The position numbers and the translations under genes are program-made. Shown piece by piece: positions 9,625 to 18,753 of a stretch of DNA of 45,001 nt. This DNA comes from Fidelibacterota bacterium (lineage in GTDB: Bacteria; Fidelibacterota; UBA2242), in assembly GCA_021161185.1 (NCBI GenBank), contig JAGHBC010000051.1, positions 1 to 45,001 on the forward strand. The letters run 5' to 3'. The notes under the pieces are model-generated. The model was not told the DNA's origin and searched no databases. It saw only the letters and a program-made list of their open reading frames with translations. The first letter of the stretch is position 1. Each line of letters begins with the position of its first letter.

Positions 9625-10379
9625 TAAACATTATCCTGTAGTTTATTGACTATCTCATCGTCAATGTCAAAATTGGCATAAACATTCTGGATATCGTCAT
9701 GATCTTCAAGGGCATCCATGATTTTCAGTATTTTTGACGCAAGTTGCTCATCCACTTTAACCACATTTTTCGGGATCATCTGGATTGAGGCTTCCAATAT
9801 GGGAATATTATTACTCTCCAGCGCATTTTTGACATCATCAAAAGCTGCCGGGTCCATATCTACTTCATAAATATCGTCTTCTTCCAGAATATCATTAGCG
9901 CCGGCATCGGTCGCCACTAACAAAAGATCGTCTTCACTACAGACGCTTTTGTCAATAGTAATAATACCTTTCTTCTCAAACATCCAAGCCACACTGCCGT
10001 TAGTTGCCAGATTTCCGCCGTATTTTGTCAGGAGGTGCCGGATTTCGGAAACGGTGCGGTTTTTATTGTCCGTCATCGCTTCCATATAAATAGCGATACC
10101 GCCGGGGCCGTATCCTTCATAGGTGATCTCTTCATAGTTCACACCCTCAAGCTCACCTGTCCCTTTTTTAATGCCCCGCTCAATATTGGCGGTCGGCATA
10201 TTAGCGGTCCGGGCCGCCTGAATAGCCGACCTGAGGCGGGGATTGGCGTTTTCATCGCCACCACCCAATTTTGCGGCTACCTGAATTTCCTTGATAAGCT
10301 TGGTAAAAATCTTACCGCGTTTGGCATCTTGGACACCTTTTTTCCGTTTTATGGTACTCCATTTTGAGTGACCTGACAT
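9624..10379 (-). CDS. yebC: YebC/PmpR-family DNA-binding regulator or translation factor
   Basis: This 251-residue protein begins [15 protein letters not shown], the diagnostic N-terminus of the YebC/TACO1 family. It also has the [17 protein letters not shown] block and the [21 protein letters not shown] motif. Members have been described as transcriptional regulators and, more recently, as factors that help ribosomes through difficult proline-containing stretches. Which role applies here cannot be told. The gene is the first of the conserved yebC-ruvC-ruvA trio. A strong GAGAGGG ribosome site precedes the ATG. Confidence 0.95.
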   Translation of the reverse strand: MSGHSKWSTIKRKKGVQDAKRGKIFTKLIKEIQVAAKLGGGDENANPRLRSAIQAARTANMPTANIERGIKKGTGELEGVNYEEITYEGYGPGGIAIYMEAMTDNKNRTVSEIRHLLTKYGGNLATNGSVAWMFEKKGIITIDKSVCSEDDLLLVATDAGANDILEEDDIYEVDMDPAAFDDVKNALESNNIPILEASIQMIPKNVVKVDEQLASKILKIMDALEDHDDIQNVYANFDIDDEIVNKLQDNV

Positions 10380-10416
10380 ATATTCCCTCTCGATAAAAAT
10401 GTAATTTACAGATTAT

Positions 10417-10896
10417 TTAATAAAGTATAAGTCTTTCTTTGACTTTAACCGAAGTCCGAATAATCCAGGCGTCGCGGTACTTTAAATCCAGGGCGCGGCG
10501 AAGCAGCTCTTCCGCAGATTCTCTCGTTGTACAATTGCCAACTCTGATTTTATAATTGGGCGAATTAAAAACCTTGACAACCTCTTCTTCGATAAAATCG
10601 TCAACTGCCTGAAAATAAACCGTATCGGCTTTGTAAAAATCGGTTGTCGAAAACAGCTGAACTTTCCACCCCGTTTTTTCAACAATACGCACCGTATCCC
10701 GGCATAACCGTTCATCGGGCTCTTTTATATCTGTGATAATCTCATAGATCATTGAGCCATCCAGGATCGGTAATGACGGTTCATGCAAATTAAGCGGATC
10801 GAAGCTTTCATCCTGATCCGCCATCCGTTCCTGAGCCATTAAAAAACTCATTCCAGATATTATTAAAACAATTAATATTCGTTTATTCATGATCAT
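10417..10896 (-). CDS. Exported SPOR-like domain protein
   Basis: This is an exported protein of about 159 residues. An in-frame ATG lies further upstream at 10926, but the ATG at 10896 gives a clean signal peptide (MIMNKRILIVLI then FLMAQ) and is preceded by AGGT. Residues after about 75 look like one SPOR domain: a GWKVQLFST first strand, a helix (VYFQAVDDFIEEE), the NYKIRVGNCTTRESAEELLRRA centre and a final strand DAWII. SPOR domains bind denuded septal peptidoglycan. The gene lies between batE and yebC. No lipobox Cys is seen, so it is probably periplasmic. The SPOR assignment rests on pattern, not on a search. Confidence 0.68.
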   Translation of the reverse strand: MIMNKRILIVLIISGMSFLMAQERMADQDESFDPLNLHEPSLPILDGSMIYEIITDIKEPDERLCRDTVRIVEKTGWKVQLFSTTDFYKADTVYFQAVDDFIEEEVVKVFNSPNYKIRVGNCTTRESAEELLRRALDLKYRDAWIIRTSVKVKERLILY

Positions 10897-10964
10897 AACG
10901 TTAACTACCTGAAATATACTAAACAATCATCATAATTAAAAAAAGAAGCCCTGAGATATTTAAC

Positions 10965-11729
10965 TTAAATAATTCCCAGGTCCAAGGAGAGTATCCAGCC
11001 CTGTTTTCCGTCGATCAATTCTATTTTACTCCAATCGCCATCGGTATCCAGAATCCGGACTTTGGTGCCTTCATGAACAATAAACAATTCGGTGCTGCCT
11101 TCCTGGGGCGCCGCCAGACTCTTGCTGTGGGAGCTAAGAACAACCCCGTAAGCCCGGGATTTTTCCATTTGATAGCGTTGAATGAGCGGCATCATTATCA
11201 GCCCTGCACAAAAAAAGAGCGTTATCGCTGCTATTTTTAGCTGTCTTTTAAATCTGTTTATCTCGCCGACAACGAAAATTGAAGTCAGCACGCTCGCCAG
11301 AAAAAAAAGCGCTGCTACAAACCAGGCCCAGTTCCGGGTTGACAACAGCTGAACTATTTTCCGATTCCAGCGAAAAAGAAAAAATTCCGGAGGAACTTCG
11401 ATCCGGTCTTTTACCCGCAGGTTTGCCAGCTTCAAATTAAACTGAATATTCTTATCTTGCGGTTTTTTCTTCAAAGCCCGTTCGTAATTCAGAATAGCCT
11501 TTCCCAATTGACCGGATTTATAGTACGCATTGCCCAGATTAAAATAGAGTTCAGGGCTCTCATAGCCGATATTCAGAACAGATTCATACTGCCGGACAGC
11601 TTCAGGATAATTTTCCTCCATGTAATATTCGTTACCTTTCTGAAAATAAAAATCTGCATTGTCCTGGGCGCTGATCACAAAGGGATATACTGTAAACAAG
11701 AGCCAAAACAGCTTAATATACTTTTGCAT
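10965..11729 (-). CDS. batE: BatE-like TPR and SH3 domain protein
   Basis: This 254-residue envelope protein is the last gene of the Bat cluster. It has a signal peptide (to about ISAQD), two TPR units (about 25-100; ADFYFQKGNEYYMEENYPEA and ELYFNLGNAYYKSGQLGKA), two membrane helices (about 135-185), and a C-terminal bacterial SH3-like domain (VVLSSHSKSL to ILSLDLG). This matches BatE of the Bacteroides aerotolerance operon. It starts one base after the batD stop. Bat proteins are associated with oxidative-stress tolerance and cell-envelope homeostasis, but their mechanism is unsettled. Confidence 0.85.
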   Translation of the reverse strand: MQKYIKLFWLLFTVYPFVISAQDNADFYFQKGNEYYMEENYPEAVRQYESVLNIGYESPELYFNLGNAYYKSGQLGKAILNYERALKKKPQDKNIQFNLKLANLRVKDRIEVPPEFFLFRWNRKIVQLLSTRNWAWFVAALFFLASVLTSIFVVGEINRFKRQLKIAAITLFFCAGLIMMPLIQRYQMEKSRAYGVVLSSHSKSLAAPQEGSTELFIVHEGTKVRILDTDGDWSKIELIDGKQGWILSLDLGII

Positions 11730-11730
11730 G

Positions 11731-13572
11731 TTATAACACCTTATTCAGTTGGGCGACTAAGTCATTCACCCTTCCGACCAGTTTTCGAATTTTCTGTTTC
11801 TCCGGATCCCCCGGCAAGAAGCGATACTGTTCAAGTTCTTTGAGAACCGTTTCGACGGATTTGATAATCGTCGGGTCAATTTTTTTATCAGACAGAGCAG
11901 TCGAAATCTCTTTCGCCCCGACTCCGGACACCGGCAATCCGATTTTATCGGCAATAAAACCCGTCAATATCCGGTCCAGGCGATCGCAAACGGTCTCATA
12001 CTTTCCGGCACCCATCTCACTTTCCAGGGCTTTTAAGGAAGCCGTAGTTTTGGACAGAGCCCGTCTTCTACGAGCGAACATACTGTTATTTTCCAATTTA
12101 TCCATCCACCAGCGAAAAGCAAGGCTGGCGCCAATGATCGAGAGGGATATAACATTTAGCATCCAGAACCAGAGCTGATTAAAAACAGTGGAACCGATTT
12201 TCTGCCATTTGGGAGATTCTCTCATAATAAACCGGATGTCGGTTCCCAATAGAGATATCTCTTCTTTCCGGAAACCGGCACTCCGGGCAATGGAAGATTG
12301 CTCATTGGGTTGAACGCTGACATTAAAACCGGGCGCTGATTTGCTTTGATACCGTTTCCGATTTGGATCGAAATAGTTCAGGGTTAATGCCGGAATGTGC
12401 AGTTGCCCACTGCTGCGCGGAATAATCACATACTCACAGGATACGCTGCCCCGGATCGATTTCCCTTTATTATTGACAAGCCGTTCTATCTTAGGTTCAA
12501 AAACCTCAACATTGGTGGGAAACTGCGGGGTCGGCAGTTTTATCCCGTTTATATTTCCCGAACCGGATATTTTATATCGTAAGGTAAGCGCCTGATCCTG
12601 CTTGATTTGAAGAGTATCGATAGAACTCTCGATACTAAAAGAGCCTACACCACCACTGAACTCATCGGGTTTTCCCTGTACCGGCAGGTCTATAACATTT
12701 ATTGTTACCGGATCAGATTGCACTTCAACAACCTTGGTACTGCCCAAAAGCGGGTCGGTAAAAAAAGAGTCATCAAAAAAGTCATCAAAAACCGAACGGC
12801 GACGCTGTCTCGGTACGACGATTTCACAATTGATAATCATCGGATCAATCAACAGTTCGCCAGTTATAGTCGGAAATAATGCCAAGCGCCGAATTGTGGC
12901 TTTTTTATAGGCGATTCCATCTACCACGACAGTCTCGATCGGCGGATTGCGATTTTCGGGGAATTGCTCAGTCCAAAATCCTTTAGCATCGGGTAGTTTT
13001 TGGGGCGCGTAGGTGCGCACATTTTGATAATAAAGATCAAAGCTTACGATTAGTTCTTCACCTTTATAAAGCGTTTTTTTCGAGACCCTGGTTTTCAGGA
13101 AGACATTATTCTTGTTATTCTGCCGAGGACGAGGTGAAACGGTCTGCGGTGCGGGAACATTACCGGAACGTGAAGATTTGGAGGATTTTTGCCGATCGTT
13201 TACAGTGACATGTATCGCGGGAGTTTTATATCTCTTGCGACGAAATTTAATCGTGATTGGTTTTATTTCCTGCGCACCTGATCTGGTCGGAGCCAGCTGC
13301 CATTGGACAGTCTTGAAAGCCGTTATTTTACCATTAATTATCTGTATGCTGCTGGACTGAGAGGGGCCTGAAATAACCACAAAACCGTCACTCTCGGGCG
13401 GCGGCACATCAGGCAAATTACCGGTACCGTCGATTTTAACTGTAAAAGTAATGGTATCATCCAGATCAATTGTATTGCGATCAACGTAAGCGCTGATCTT
13501 AATATCCTTTGCCTGACTGATTTGCAGCGTCACTAAAATCATCAGCAACGTATATTTTAACACCTTTTTCAT
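11731..13572 (-). CDS. batD: BatD oxygen-tolerance protein
   Basis: This 613-residue protein has a signal peptide (MKKVLKYTLLMILVTLQISQ), a large periplasmic part made of repeated beta-sandwich segments (about 20-460; first unit KISAYVDRNTIDLDDTITFTV), a membrane helix (about 470-490), and a cytoplasmic helical tail. This layout and its place between batC and batE identify BatD. A low-complexity, phenylalanine/aspartate-rich stretch (VFDDFFDDSFF, about residue 265) sits in the middle of the periplasmic part, as in many BatD proteins. It probably works with the von Willebrand A proteins BatA and BatB in an inner-membrane complex. Confidence 0.9.
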   Translation of the reverse strand: MKKVLKYTLLMILVTLQISQAKDIKISAYVDRNTIDLDDTITFTVKIDGTGNLPDVPPPESDGFVVISGPSQSSSIQIINGKITAFKTVQWQLAPTRSGAQEIKPITIKFRRKRYKTPAIHVTVNDRQKSSKSSRSGNVPAPQTVSPRPRQNNKNNVFLKTRVSKKTLYKGEELIVSFDLYYQNVRTYAPQKLPDAKGFWTEQFPENRNPPIETVVVDGIAYKKATIRRLALFPTITGELLIDPMIINCEIVVPRQRRRSVFDDFFDDSFFTDPLLGSTKVVEVQSDPVTINVIDLPVQGKPDEFSGGVGSFSIESSIDTLQIKQDQALTLRYKISGSGNINGIKLPTPQFPTNVEVFEPKIERLVNNKGKSIRGSVSCEYVIIPRSSGQLHIPALTLNYFDPNRKRYQSKSAPGFNVSVQPNEQSSIARSAGFRKEEISLLGTDIRFIMRESPKWQKIGSTVFNQLWFWMLNVISLSIIGASLAFRWWMDKLENNSMFARRRRALSKTTASLKALESEMGAGKYETVCDRLDRILTGFIADKIGLPVSGVGAKEISTALSDKKIDPTIIKSVETVLKELEQYRFLPGDPEKQKIRKLVGRVNDLVAQLNKVL

Positions 13573-13582
13573 TGGGTAAAAT

Positions 13583-14329
13583 TTACCAATCTTTCTCTTT
13601 TTTTATGCCCGAATATTTGGTCTTTATGCGCTCCTGCATCATTTTTTTCTCTTTATCCTTCAGAGCATCCAGAACCTGCGCAGCCTCTTCCCGGCTTTTT
13701 TGCTTTTCCCGGCGTTCCTGCCGGGAATCTTGCAGCGATTGTTGCTGCCGGTCTTGCTTTTCGTCCTGCTTCTGCTGTTCATTTTTTTGCTGGTCTTGTT
13801 GGTCTTGTTTTTCGTCCTGCTTCTGCTGTTCGTTTTTCTGCTGATTTTGTTTATTGTCCTGCTTCTGCTGCTCTTTTTTTTGTTGGTCTTGTTTATCCGA
13901 TTGCTGCTGCTTCTGCTGCTGTTGCTGCTGCAACATCTGGCGAACCAGTTCAAAATTGTGTTTAGCGTCATAATCCCGCGGATTCAGTTCCAGGGCGCGC
14001 TTATAAAATTTCAGACTCTCTTCAAGCCGGTTAGACTTCAACAAGGCATTTCCCATATTATAAAGCGCGGCGGATTTCCGGGTAGGATTTTTCGATGGTA
14101 TCGCCAGTTCAAATTCCCTCAAGGCGTCATCGATCCGGTCGGTTTTATACAGGGCAGCGCCCTTTCCGAAATGGGCTTCCTCCCAGTCCGGGTGCTTCGT
14201 CAAGATACGCTCATATTTTCTGATCGCTTCGTCAAATTGTCCGTTTTCATAGGATTTCCGGGCGTCATCTTTGGACAGGGCCGGAATTGTTATCAATAAT
14301 CCTAATATAAGATATTTTATGAAACGCAT
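13583..14329 (-). CDS. batC: BatC TPR protein with Gln/Lys-rich tail
   Basis: This 248-residue exported protein has a signal peptide (ending near PALS) and three TPR-like units between about 24 and 135, including KSAALYNMGNALLKSNRLEE. A highly repetitive Gln/Lys/Asp/Asn-rich segment (about 143-225) follows, built from imperfect QQKNEQQKQDEKQDQ-type units. The tail is hydrophilic and disordered, likely an interaction or spacer region. The repetitive DNA produces a long hydrophobic shadow frame on the opposite strand. The gene sits between batB and batD with seven- and ten-base gaps. Confidence 0.87.
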   Translation of the reverse strand: MRFIKYLILGLLITIPALSKDDARKSYENGQFDEAIRKYERILTKHPDWEEAHFGKGAALYKTDRIDDALREFELAIPSKNPTRKSAALYNMGNALLKSNRLEESLKFYKRALELNPRDYDAKHNFELVRQMLQQQQQQKQQQSDKQDQQKKEQQKQDNKQNQQKNEQQKQDEKQDQQDQQKNEQQKQDEKQDRQQQSLQDSRQERREKQKSREEAAQVLDALKDKEKKMMQERIKTKYSGIKKEKDW

Positions 14330-14336
14330 ATCTCAC

Positions 14337-15356
14337 TCACTTGTCGGTAGCACGTATCGTTTTTTTTTCCGGTATTATTATCTCTGTTATAAGAAGAATT
14401 ATCCCTATTATCAAAAAGATTTGATAACGTTCCTGATAATCACTGTATTCATGGGAGCAAATCTCTTTCTGCTCCATCTTGAGAATTTCATCATATATTT
14501 TCGAAAATACATCGCCATCGGTTTTCATATTGTAATATTTCCCCCCGGAAAGTGAAGCAATTTCCCTCAAAGTTGACTCTTCCAGCACCGAAGTGACAAC
14601 TCTTCCCGACCGGTCACGTTTAAAGTCAATTTCCGAACCATCTTCGCTTTTTACCGGAATCGGGGCACCTGTTAACGTTCCGACGCCAATCGCATAAATT
14701 ACGACACCCTCCGCTTTTACTTTTTCCATAACCGCCGGGATATCGCCTTCATGATCTTCACCATCTGAGATAATGATAATAGCCTTATGCTTTTTGTCTT
14801 TAGAATTAAAAGCCTTGACGGATGTCTCAATCGCATCGGCAATGGCAGTCCCCTGAGTTCCGATAACTCCGGTGTCGATAATATCGAGAAATAATTTAGC
14901 CGCGCTGTAATCCAGAGTTAAAGGACATTGCAGATAACTGATCCCAGCAAAAGCCACTAATCCGATGCGGTCGCCCCGGAGCATTGAGATAAATTTACCG
15001 GTTTCGTATTTCGCCCGCTTCAAACGGTTGGGTTTAATATCCTCGGCATTCATACTGGTCGAGGTATCAAAGGCAATAACAATATCAACCCCTTTGCGTT
15101 TTACTTCGGTCAGTTTCCGACCAACCCTGGGTCCGATCAGAGCAATACCTAAAAATATAAGCGCCCACAGGAGCAGGTGTTGTTTGGTTCGTTTTACCTT
15201 CAAGCGGGAATTATCAAGAAGTTTATACGCCAGATCATTTCCCGCAAATTCTTTAAGAGCCTGCCGTCTCCGGCGCAAATAAAATATTTGAGAAGCACCG
15301 ACAATAAAAACAAGCCCAAACACCCAGAGCAGCTGAATATAACCAAATTTAACCAT
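14337..15356 (-). CDS. batB: BatB von Willebrand factor A domain membrane protein
   Basis: This 339-residue protein has N-terminal membrane helices (about 8-25 and 60-75), a VWA domain (about 88-280) and a C-terminal helix (about 310-330). The MIDAS metal site DxSxS is intact (FDTSTSMNAEDI), and the later DGEDHEGD loop is visible. VWA domains bind protein partners through a metal ion. It overlaps batA by one base and is a paralogue of it; the two probably form a heteromeric inner-membrane complex. Confidence 0.92.
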   Translation of the reverse strand: MVKFGYIQLLWVFGLVFIVGASQIFYLRRRRQALKEFAGNDLAYKLLDNSRLKVKRTKQHLLLWALIFLGIALIGPRVGRKLTEVKRKGVDIVIAFDTSTSMNAEDIKPNRLKRAKYETGKFISMLRGDRIGLVAFAGISYLQCPLTLDYSAAKLFLDIIDTGVIGTQGTAIADAIETSVKAFNSKDKKHKAIIIISDGEDHEGDIPAVMEKVKAEGVVIYAIGVGTLTGAPIPVKSEDGSEIDFKRDRSGRVVTSVLEESTLREIASLSGGKYYNMKTDGDVFSKIYDEILKMEQKEICSHEYSDYQERYQIFLIIGIILLITEIIIPEKKTIRATDK

Positions 15357-16348
15357 CAGGGAATCTTCCTCCAGACTGTCAGACCTAAAATAGCGCTTAT
15401 CACAATCAAAAAGAAACCCGGCAACAGAAAAACCGGGTAAAGATCGTGGTAATTTATAAATTCCTTTACCTTCATCTCGGTTTTCTCCATCCGGCTGATT
15501 TCATCATATATAGCCGATAAACTTTCTTCATCGGTAGCTCTGAAATATTTTCCGCCGGTTGAAGATGCGATACCTTTCATAACGTCTTCATCAATATCCA
15601 CATCGACCAAACGATACTGAATTTGCCCTCCTGGCAGTTGTACCGGATAGGGCGCCTGCCCCACTTTCCCGGTGGCAATTGTATAGATTTTCACTCCAAA
15701 AGATTCTGCCATATCGGCAGCCGTTTCCGGAGCCAATTCCCCGGCATTATTGCGACCATCGGACAGCAAAATCATGATTTTACTTTTTGAGTTACTATCA
15801 CGTAGGCGATTTACAGAATTGGCAATTGCCATTCCGATGGCAGTTCCGTCATACCGCTCTTCAACTATATCGACCTGATCCAGCAACTCTTTCAGAACGT
15901 CATAATCCACTGTTAAGGGACACTGTAAAAAACTTTCGGCAGCAAAGACAATCAGACCGATTCGGTCAGATTGCCTCCCTTCAATAAACTTCCGTGAAAC
16001 AGCTTTGGCGGCTTCAAGCCGGTTTGGTCGGAAATCAACCGCCCGCATGGAGCTGGAAATGTCCAGCACCATCATAATATCGATACCCTCGGTGGTAAAT
16101 TCCCGGATGGTATCGCCCTTTTGAGGCCGGGCTAAGGCTAAAATCAGAAACGCCAGTCCGGCAATTTTCAAGCCGACTAACAAATCGGCCTTCCATTGTT
16201 GACGATGACCGGCGAGCTCTTTTATCCCGCGCACAGAAGAAAATCTCAGGGTTGCTTCGGTTTTTTGGCCTCTTTTTTTATACCAAAGCCAGAGTCCCGG
16301 GACAATAAGCAGAAAAACTAAATAAAACCAATCAGCAAAATACCACAT
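15356..16348 (-). CDS. batA: BatA von Willebrand factor A domain membrane protein
   Basis: This 330-residue protein has the same design as BatB: two N-terminal hydrophobic helices (about 5-20 and 55-75), a VWA domain (about 90-280) with MIDAS DISSS, and a C-terminal helix (LLPGFFLIVISAILG). It is the first gene of the batABCDE block. The moxR ATPase and DUF58 genes that usually precede batA are absent. Instead there is a 201-base spacer, then tatA upstream. The block may therefore have its own promoter. Confidence 0.92.
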   Translation of the reverse strand: MWYFADWFYLVFLLIVPGLWLWYKKRGQKTEATLRFSSVRGIKELAGHRQQWKADLLVGLKIAGLAFLILALARPQKGDTIREFTTEGIDIMMVLDISSSMRAVDFRPNRLEAAKAVSRKFIEGRQSDRIGLIVFAAESFLQCPLTVDYDVLKELLDQVDIVEERYDGTAIGMAIANSVNRLRDSNSKSKIMILLSDGRNNAGELAPETAADMAESFGVKIYTIATGKVGQAPYPVQLPGGQIQYRLVDVDIDEDVMKGIASSTGGKYFRATDEESLSAIYDEISRMEKTEMKVKEFINYHDLYPVFLLPGFFLIVISAILGLTVWRKIP

Positions 16349-16549
16349 AATTCTCTCAGATTCTCATGCCTCAAAATATCGCTCTATATAATGCTCAAAC
16401 TGAAAATTTGTTTCTTCCCGAAAAATATTGATTCCCTGTTTTTATTCACTCCGGGCAATCACAAAAGTAAAAGATAACCGAAGTGCAGAAAAACAAAATA
16501 TTATCTGCGGTAAATAACTCGACCTCACCGATAGAGACAGTGGTATAGT
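16349..16549. other. Spacer between tatA and batA
   Basis: This 201-base spacer is the longest gap inside the minus-strand gene run. No open frame with a ribosome site was found. I see no clear hairpin plus T-run terminator. A GAGAGAA element just before batA may serve as its ribosome site. It is the most likely place for an internal promoter separating the purine/phospholipid block from the bat block. Confidence 0.4.
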
Positions 16550-16771
16550 CTATTTTTCAGAATCTTTCGGTTCTGTTTTTTTCGTCTCTTTGTCTATCTC
16601 TTTGGAGTTCACGGTACTATCAATTTCATCGGTAATTTCGCTGGTCGCTTTCTTAAATTCCTTCAGACTTTTCCCGAGACTGCGGGCAAATTCCGGAAGG
16701 CGTTTTGCTCCGAATAATAGTAAAAATACGACGAAAATTAAGATTACTTCACCGGTGCCAAGACTGCCCAT
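16550..16771 (-). CDS. tatA: Twin-arginine translocase subunit TatA
   Basis: This 73-residue protein has the TatA layout: a short N-terminal membrane helix (GEVILIFVVFLLLFG), a hinge, an amphipathic helix with the hallmark FGAKRLPEFARSLGKSLKEFKKA, and a charged, disordered tail of Glu/Lys. TatA multimers form the protein-conducting path for folded Tat substrates. The partner tatC is not in the window. A strong AAGGAG ribosome site precedes the ATG. Confidence 0.95.
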   Translation of the reverse strand: MGSLGTGEVILIFVVFLLLFGAKRLPEFARSLGKSLKEFKKATSEITDEIDSTVNSKEIDKETKKTEPKDSEK

Positions 16772-16800
16772 ATATGCTCCTTTTTTTTAATTTTGATTAT

Positions 16801-17076
16801 TTATCGCCAGAACCGTAACAGGTAATAGGCAACCATAATTCCCAGGATACCTATTAAATTCAACTTAAGCGTAAAACCCAAAGTAATCGAAAACATGATA
16901 AAATCAACCATTCCCGGTCCTATCGTAATGTCAATAGATCGCAGAAAGACCTCTTTGACAACCCCATCGGGAATCCCCATTTTTAGCAATTCACCAGCCA
17001 AAGAGCCCACCATGGCTCCCAATAGAAGGATGCCCAACACCAGTATTATAGAAATTTTTCTGGAATTTTTCTCCAT
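16801..17076 (-). CDS. DUF4321 small membrane protein
   Basis: This is a membrane protein of about 91 residues. The ATG at 17076 (MEKNSRKISI) is preceded by GGAG at good spacing, so I prefer it to a longer frame reaching back to 17118, which would enter purQ. It has two hydrophobic segments: an N-terminal helix (ISIILVLGILLLGAMVGSLAGELL) and a C-terminal pair ending GIMVAYYLLRFWR. The pattern G-S-x-x-G-E-L-L and the tail with FGFTLKLNLIGILGI fit DUF4321, a family of unknown function often found near tatA or maf genes. The purQ stop lies inside its ribosome site region. Confidence 0.72.
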   Translation of the reverse strand: MEKNSRKISIILVLGILLLGAMVGSLAGELLKMGIPDGVVKEVFLRSIDITIGPGMVDFIMFSITLGFTLKLNLIGILGIMVAYYLLRFWR

Positions 17077-17077
17077 G

Positions 17078-17764
17078 TTAATTATTCTCCAACAATGATT
17101 TAAAGATACCCAATCCATCTTCGGAAGAGAGAATTTTCTCGGCGGCTCTTTCCGGATGAGGCATCATACCCAGCACATTTTTGTTTTCGTTGAAAATACC
17201 GGCGATATTCAATTTTGAGCCGTTTGGATTATACTGTTCGGAAATATCCCCCTCAGCGCTACTATACTGAAAGGCAATCCGGTCTTCGTCTTGCAGGCAT
17301 TTCAGAACTTCTTCATCGGCGAAGTAATTCCCATGATAATGGGCGATAGGCATTTTCAGAACCTGACCTTCAGTATATGTTTTTGTAAAAGCGCTATCAG
17401 TACTGCCGACCTTCAGAAAAACGTCCTGGCATAAAAATCGCAATCCGGCATTTGCGATCAGAGCGCCCGGCAATAGTCCCGCTTCTAAAAGAATTTGAAA
17501 ACCGTTACAAATACCAAGTACCGGACCACCATCTTTGGCATACTCAACAATCTCTTTCATTACCGGAGAAAAACGGGCTACAGCGCCGGCTCTAAGATAA
17601 TCACCATAGCTGAATCCACCCGGTAAAATAATCGCATCAAACAGGCGCAGAGATGTCTCTTTATGCCAGATGTAAAAGACTTCCGCACTAAGCACCTTTT
17701 TTAATACGTAATAGGCGTCATGTTCACAGTTTGAACCTGGAAATACGACCACACCGAATTTCAT
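17078..17764 (-). CDS. purQ: Phosphoribosylformylglycinamidine synthase, glutaminase subunit
   Basis: This 228-residue class I glutamine amidotransferase releases ammonia for step four of purine synthesis. The catalytic triad is visible: nucleophile C86 in GICNGFQ, then H203 and E205 in MMPHPERAAE. It begins MKFGVVVFPGSNCEHD, typical of PurQ in the PurSQL three-subunit enzyme. Its start overlaps the purS stop by four bases. The large subunit purL is not in the window. Confidence 0.96.
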   Translation of the reverse strand: MKFGVVVFPGSNCEHDAYYVLKKVLSAEVFYIWHKETSLRLFDAIILPGGFSYGDYLRAGAVARFSPVMKEIVEYAKDGGPVLGICNGFQILLEAGLLPGALIANAGLRFLCQDVFLKVGSTDSAFTKTYTEGQVLKMPIAHYHGNYFADEEVLKCLQDEDRIAFQYSSAEGDISEQYNPNGSKLNIAGIFNENKNVLGMMPHPERAAEKILSSEDGLGIFKSLLENN

Positions 17765-18018
17765 GAATTTACCTCTTCCAGATTATAACTGTATTTTTGA
17801 ATGACGGGATTCGATAATATTTTAGCACACATCTCTTTCGTAAGATTCTCAGCCTGATCTTTTGACAGGGAGGCGTCAAAATCAATAACGAAATATCTCC
17901 CGGCTTCAACATTTTCAATATGCCGGTAACCGAGATTGCCCAGGGCATGTTGGATTGTCTTCGCTTCCGGATCAAGAATACCGGATTTATAGGTTACTAC
18001 TATTTTAGCCTTCCACAT
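17761..18018 (-). CDS. purS: Phosphoribosylformylglycinamidine synthase subunit PurS
   Basis: At 85 residues this is the usual PurS length. The segment GILDPEAKTIQHALGNLGY is diagnostic, followed by a C-terminal helix with NLTKEMCAKILSNPVI. PurS bridges PurQ and PurL so that ammonia can be channelled. Its presence shows that this organism uses the three-subunit PurSQL enzyme rather than the fused PurL of enterobacteria. It lies three bases after pssA. Confidence 0.95.
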   Translation of the reverse strand: MWKAKIVVTYKSGILDPEAKTIQHALGNLGYRHIENVEAGRYFVIDFDASLSKDQAENLTKEMCAKILSNPVIQKYSYNLEEVNS

Positions 18019-18021
18019 AAT

Positions 18022-18753
18022 TTATCTACCCCTTCTTCTTGATGAAAAATGAACTCGCGGCTCTTCATACCCGACCATCCAGGCTAACAGGTGAGTCACA
18101 ATATAAGCGCCCATAATCGGAAAAATCACATACCCCCTGTACAAAATCACCAGTAAAAATAAAATTATAGATCCCAGACTTTTCACAGCCGTAAGCCGCC
18201 CGTCAGTAAATGAAAAACTAAAGGAAGAAGTAAATCGAATATTACTAACCATCATAAATGACAATACCATCACAAAAGGTAAAACAATTTTCGGATTTCC
18301 GTAATTTCCAAAAACCGTCTGATTAAACCAGATAAAAGAACCGATTGTTACTGCCGCTGCCGGCACTGGCATTCCTGTAAAATAGGCTTTCTTTGCCGGC
18401 GTTGCGCCTAAATTAAATCGCGCCAGCCGAATTCCACCAAACAGTAGCGGGAAAAAACTGATTATTGCGCCGATAAATCCTATATCAGCTACAAAAAGGG
18501 TGTTCACCAAAAGCGCCGGCACAACACAAAAGGAGACTATATCTGCCAGGGAATCAAACTCAACGCCAAAATCCGATTGCCGCTGTAACAGTCTGGCAAC
18601 ACTTCCATCGAGTGAATCAAACACCATTGCCGCCATGATCAGTGCGATCGCCGTGATATAATGCCCACCGATAATTTGGAGAATCGCTAAAAATCCGGAA
18701 AACAAGTTCATGAGAGTAAAAATACTGGGAATAAAAGACCGTTTAAATTTCAT
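18022..18753 (-). CDS. pssA: CDP-diacylglycerol-serine O-phosphatidyltransferase
   Basis: This 243-residue membrane enzyme makes phosphatidylserine from CDP-diacylglycerol and serine. The CDP-alcohol phosphatidyltransferase signature is complete: DSLDGSVAR, then G and two Asp in FGVEFDSLAD. About seven hydrophobic segments follow. It overlaps psd by four bases, so the two steps leading to phosphatidylethanolamine are translated together. Confidence 0.95.
   Translation of the reverse strand: MKFKRSFIPSIFTLMNLFSGFLAILQIIGGHYITAIALIMAAMVFDSLDGSVARLLQRQSDFGVEFDSLADIVSFCVVPALLVNTLFVADIGFIGAIISFFPLLFGGIRLARFNLGATPAKKAYFTGMPVPAAAVTIGSFIWFNQTVFGNYGNPKIVLPFVMVLSFMMVSNIRFTSSFSFSFTDGRLTAVKSLGSIILFLLVILYRGYVIFPIMGAYIVTHLLAWMVGYEEPRVHFSSRRRGR

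Noticed and set aside
8548-10379. A complete ruvABC operon
   Set aside because: Only yebC, ruvC and ruvA are present; gcvT follows ruvA instead of ruvB.
13700-14299. A 199-residue plus-strand open frame extremely rich in Leu, Val and Phe
   Set aside because: It is the exact antisense of the Gln/Lys-rich part of batC; CAG/AAG repeats read backwards give Leu codons. No ribosome site or membrane-protein topology is seen.
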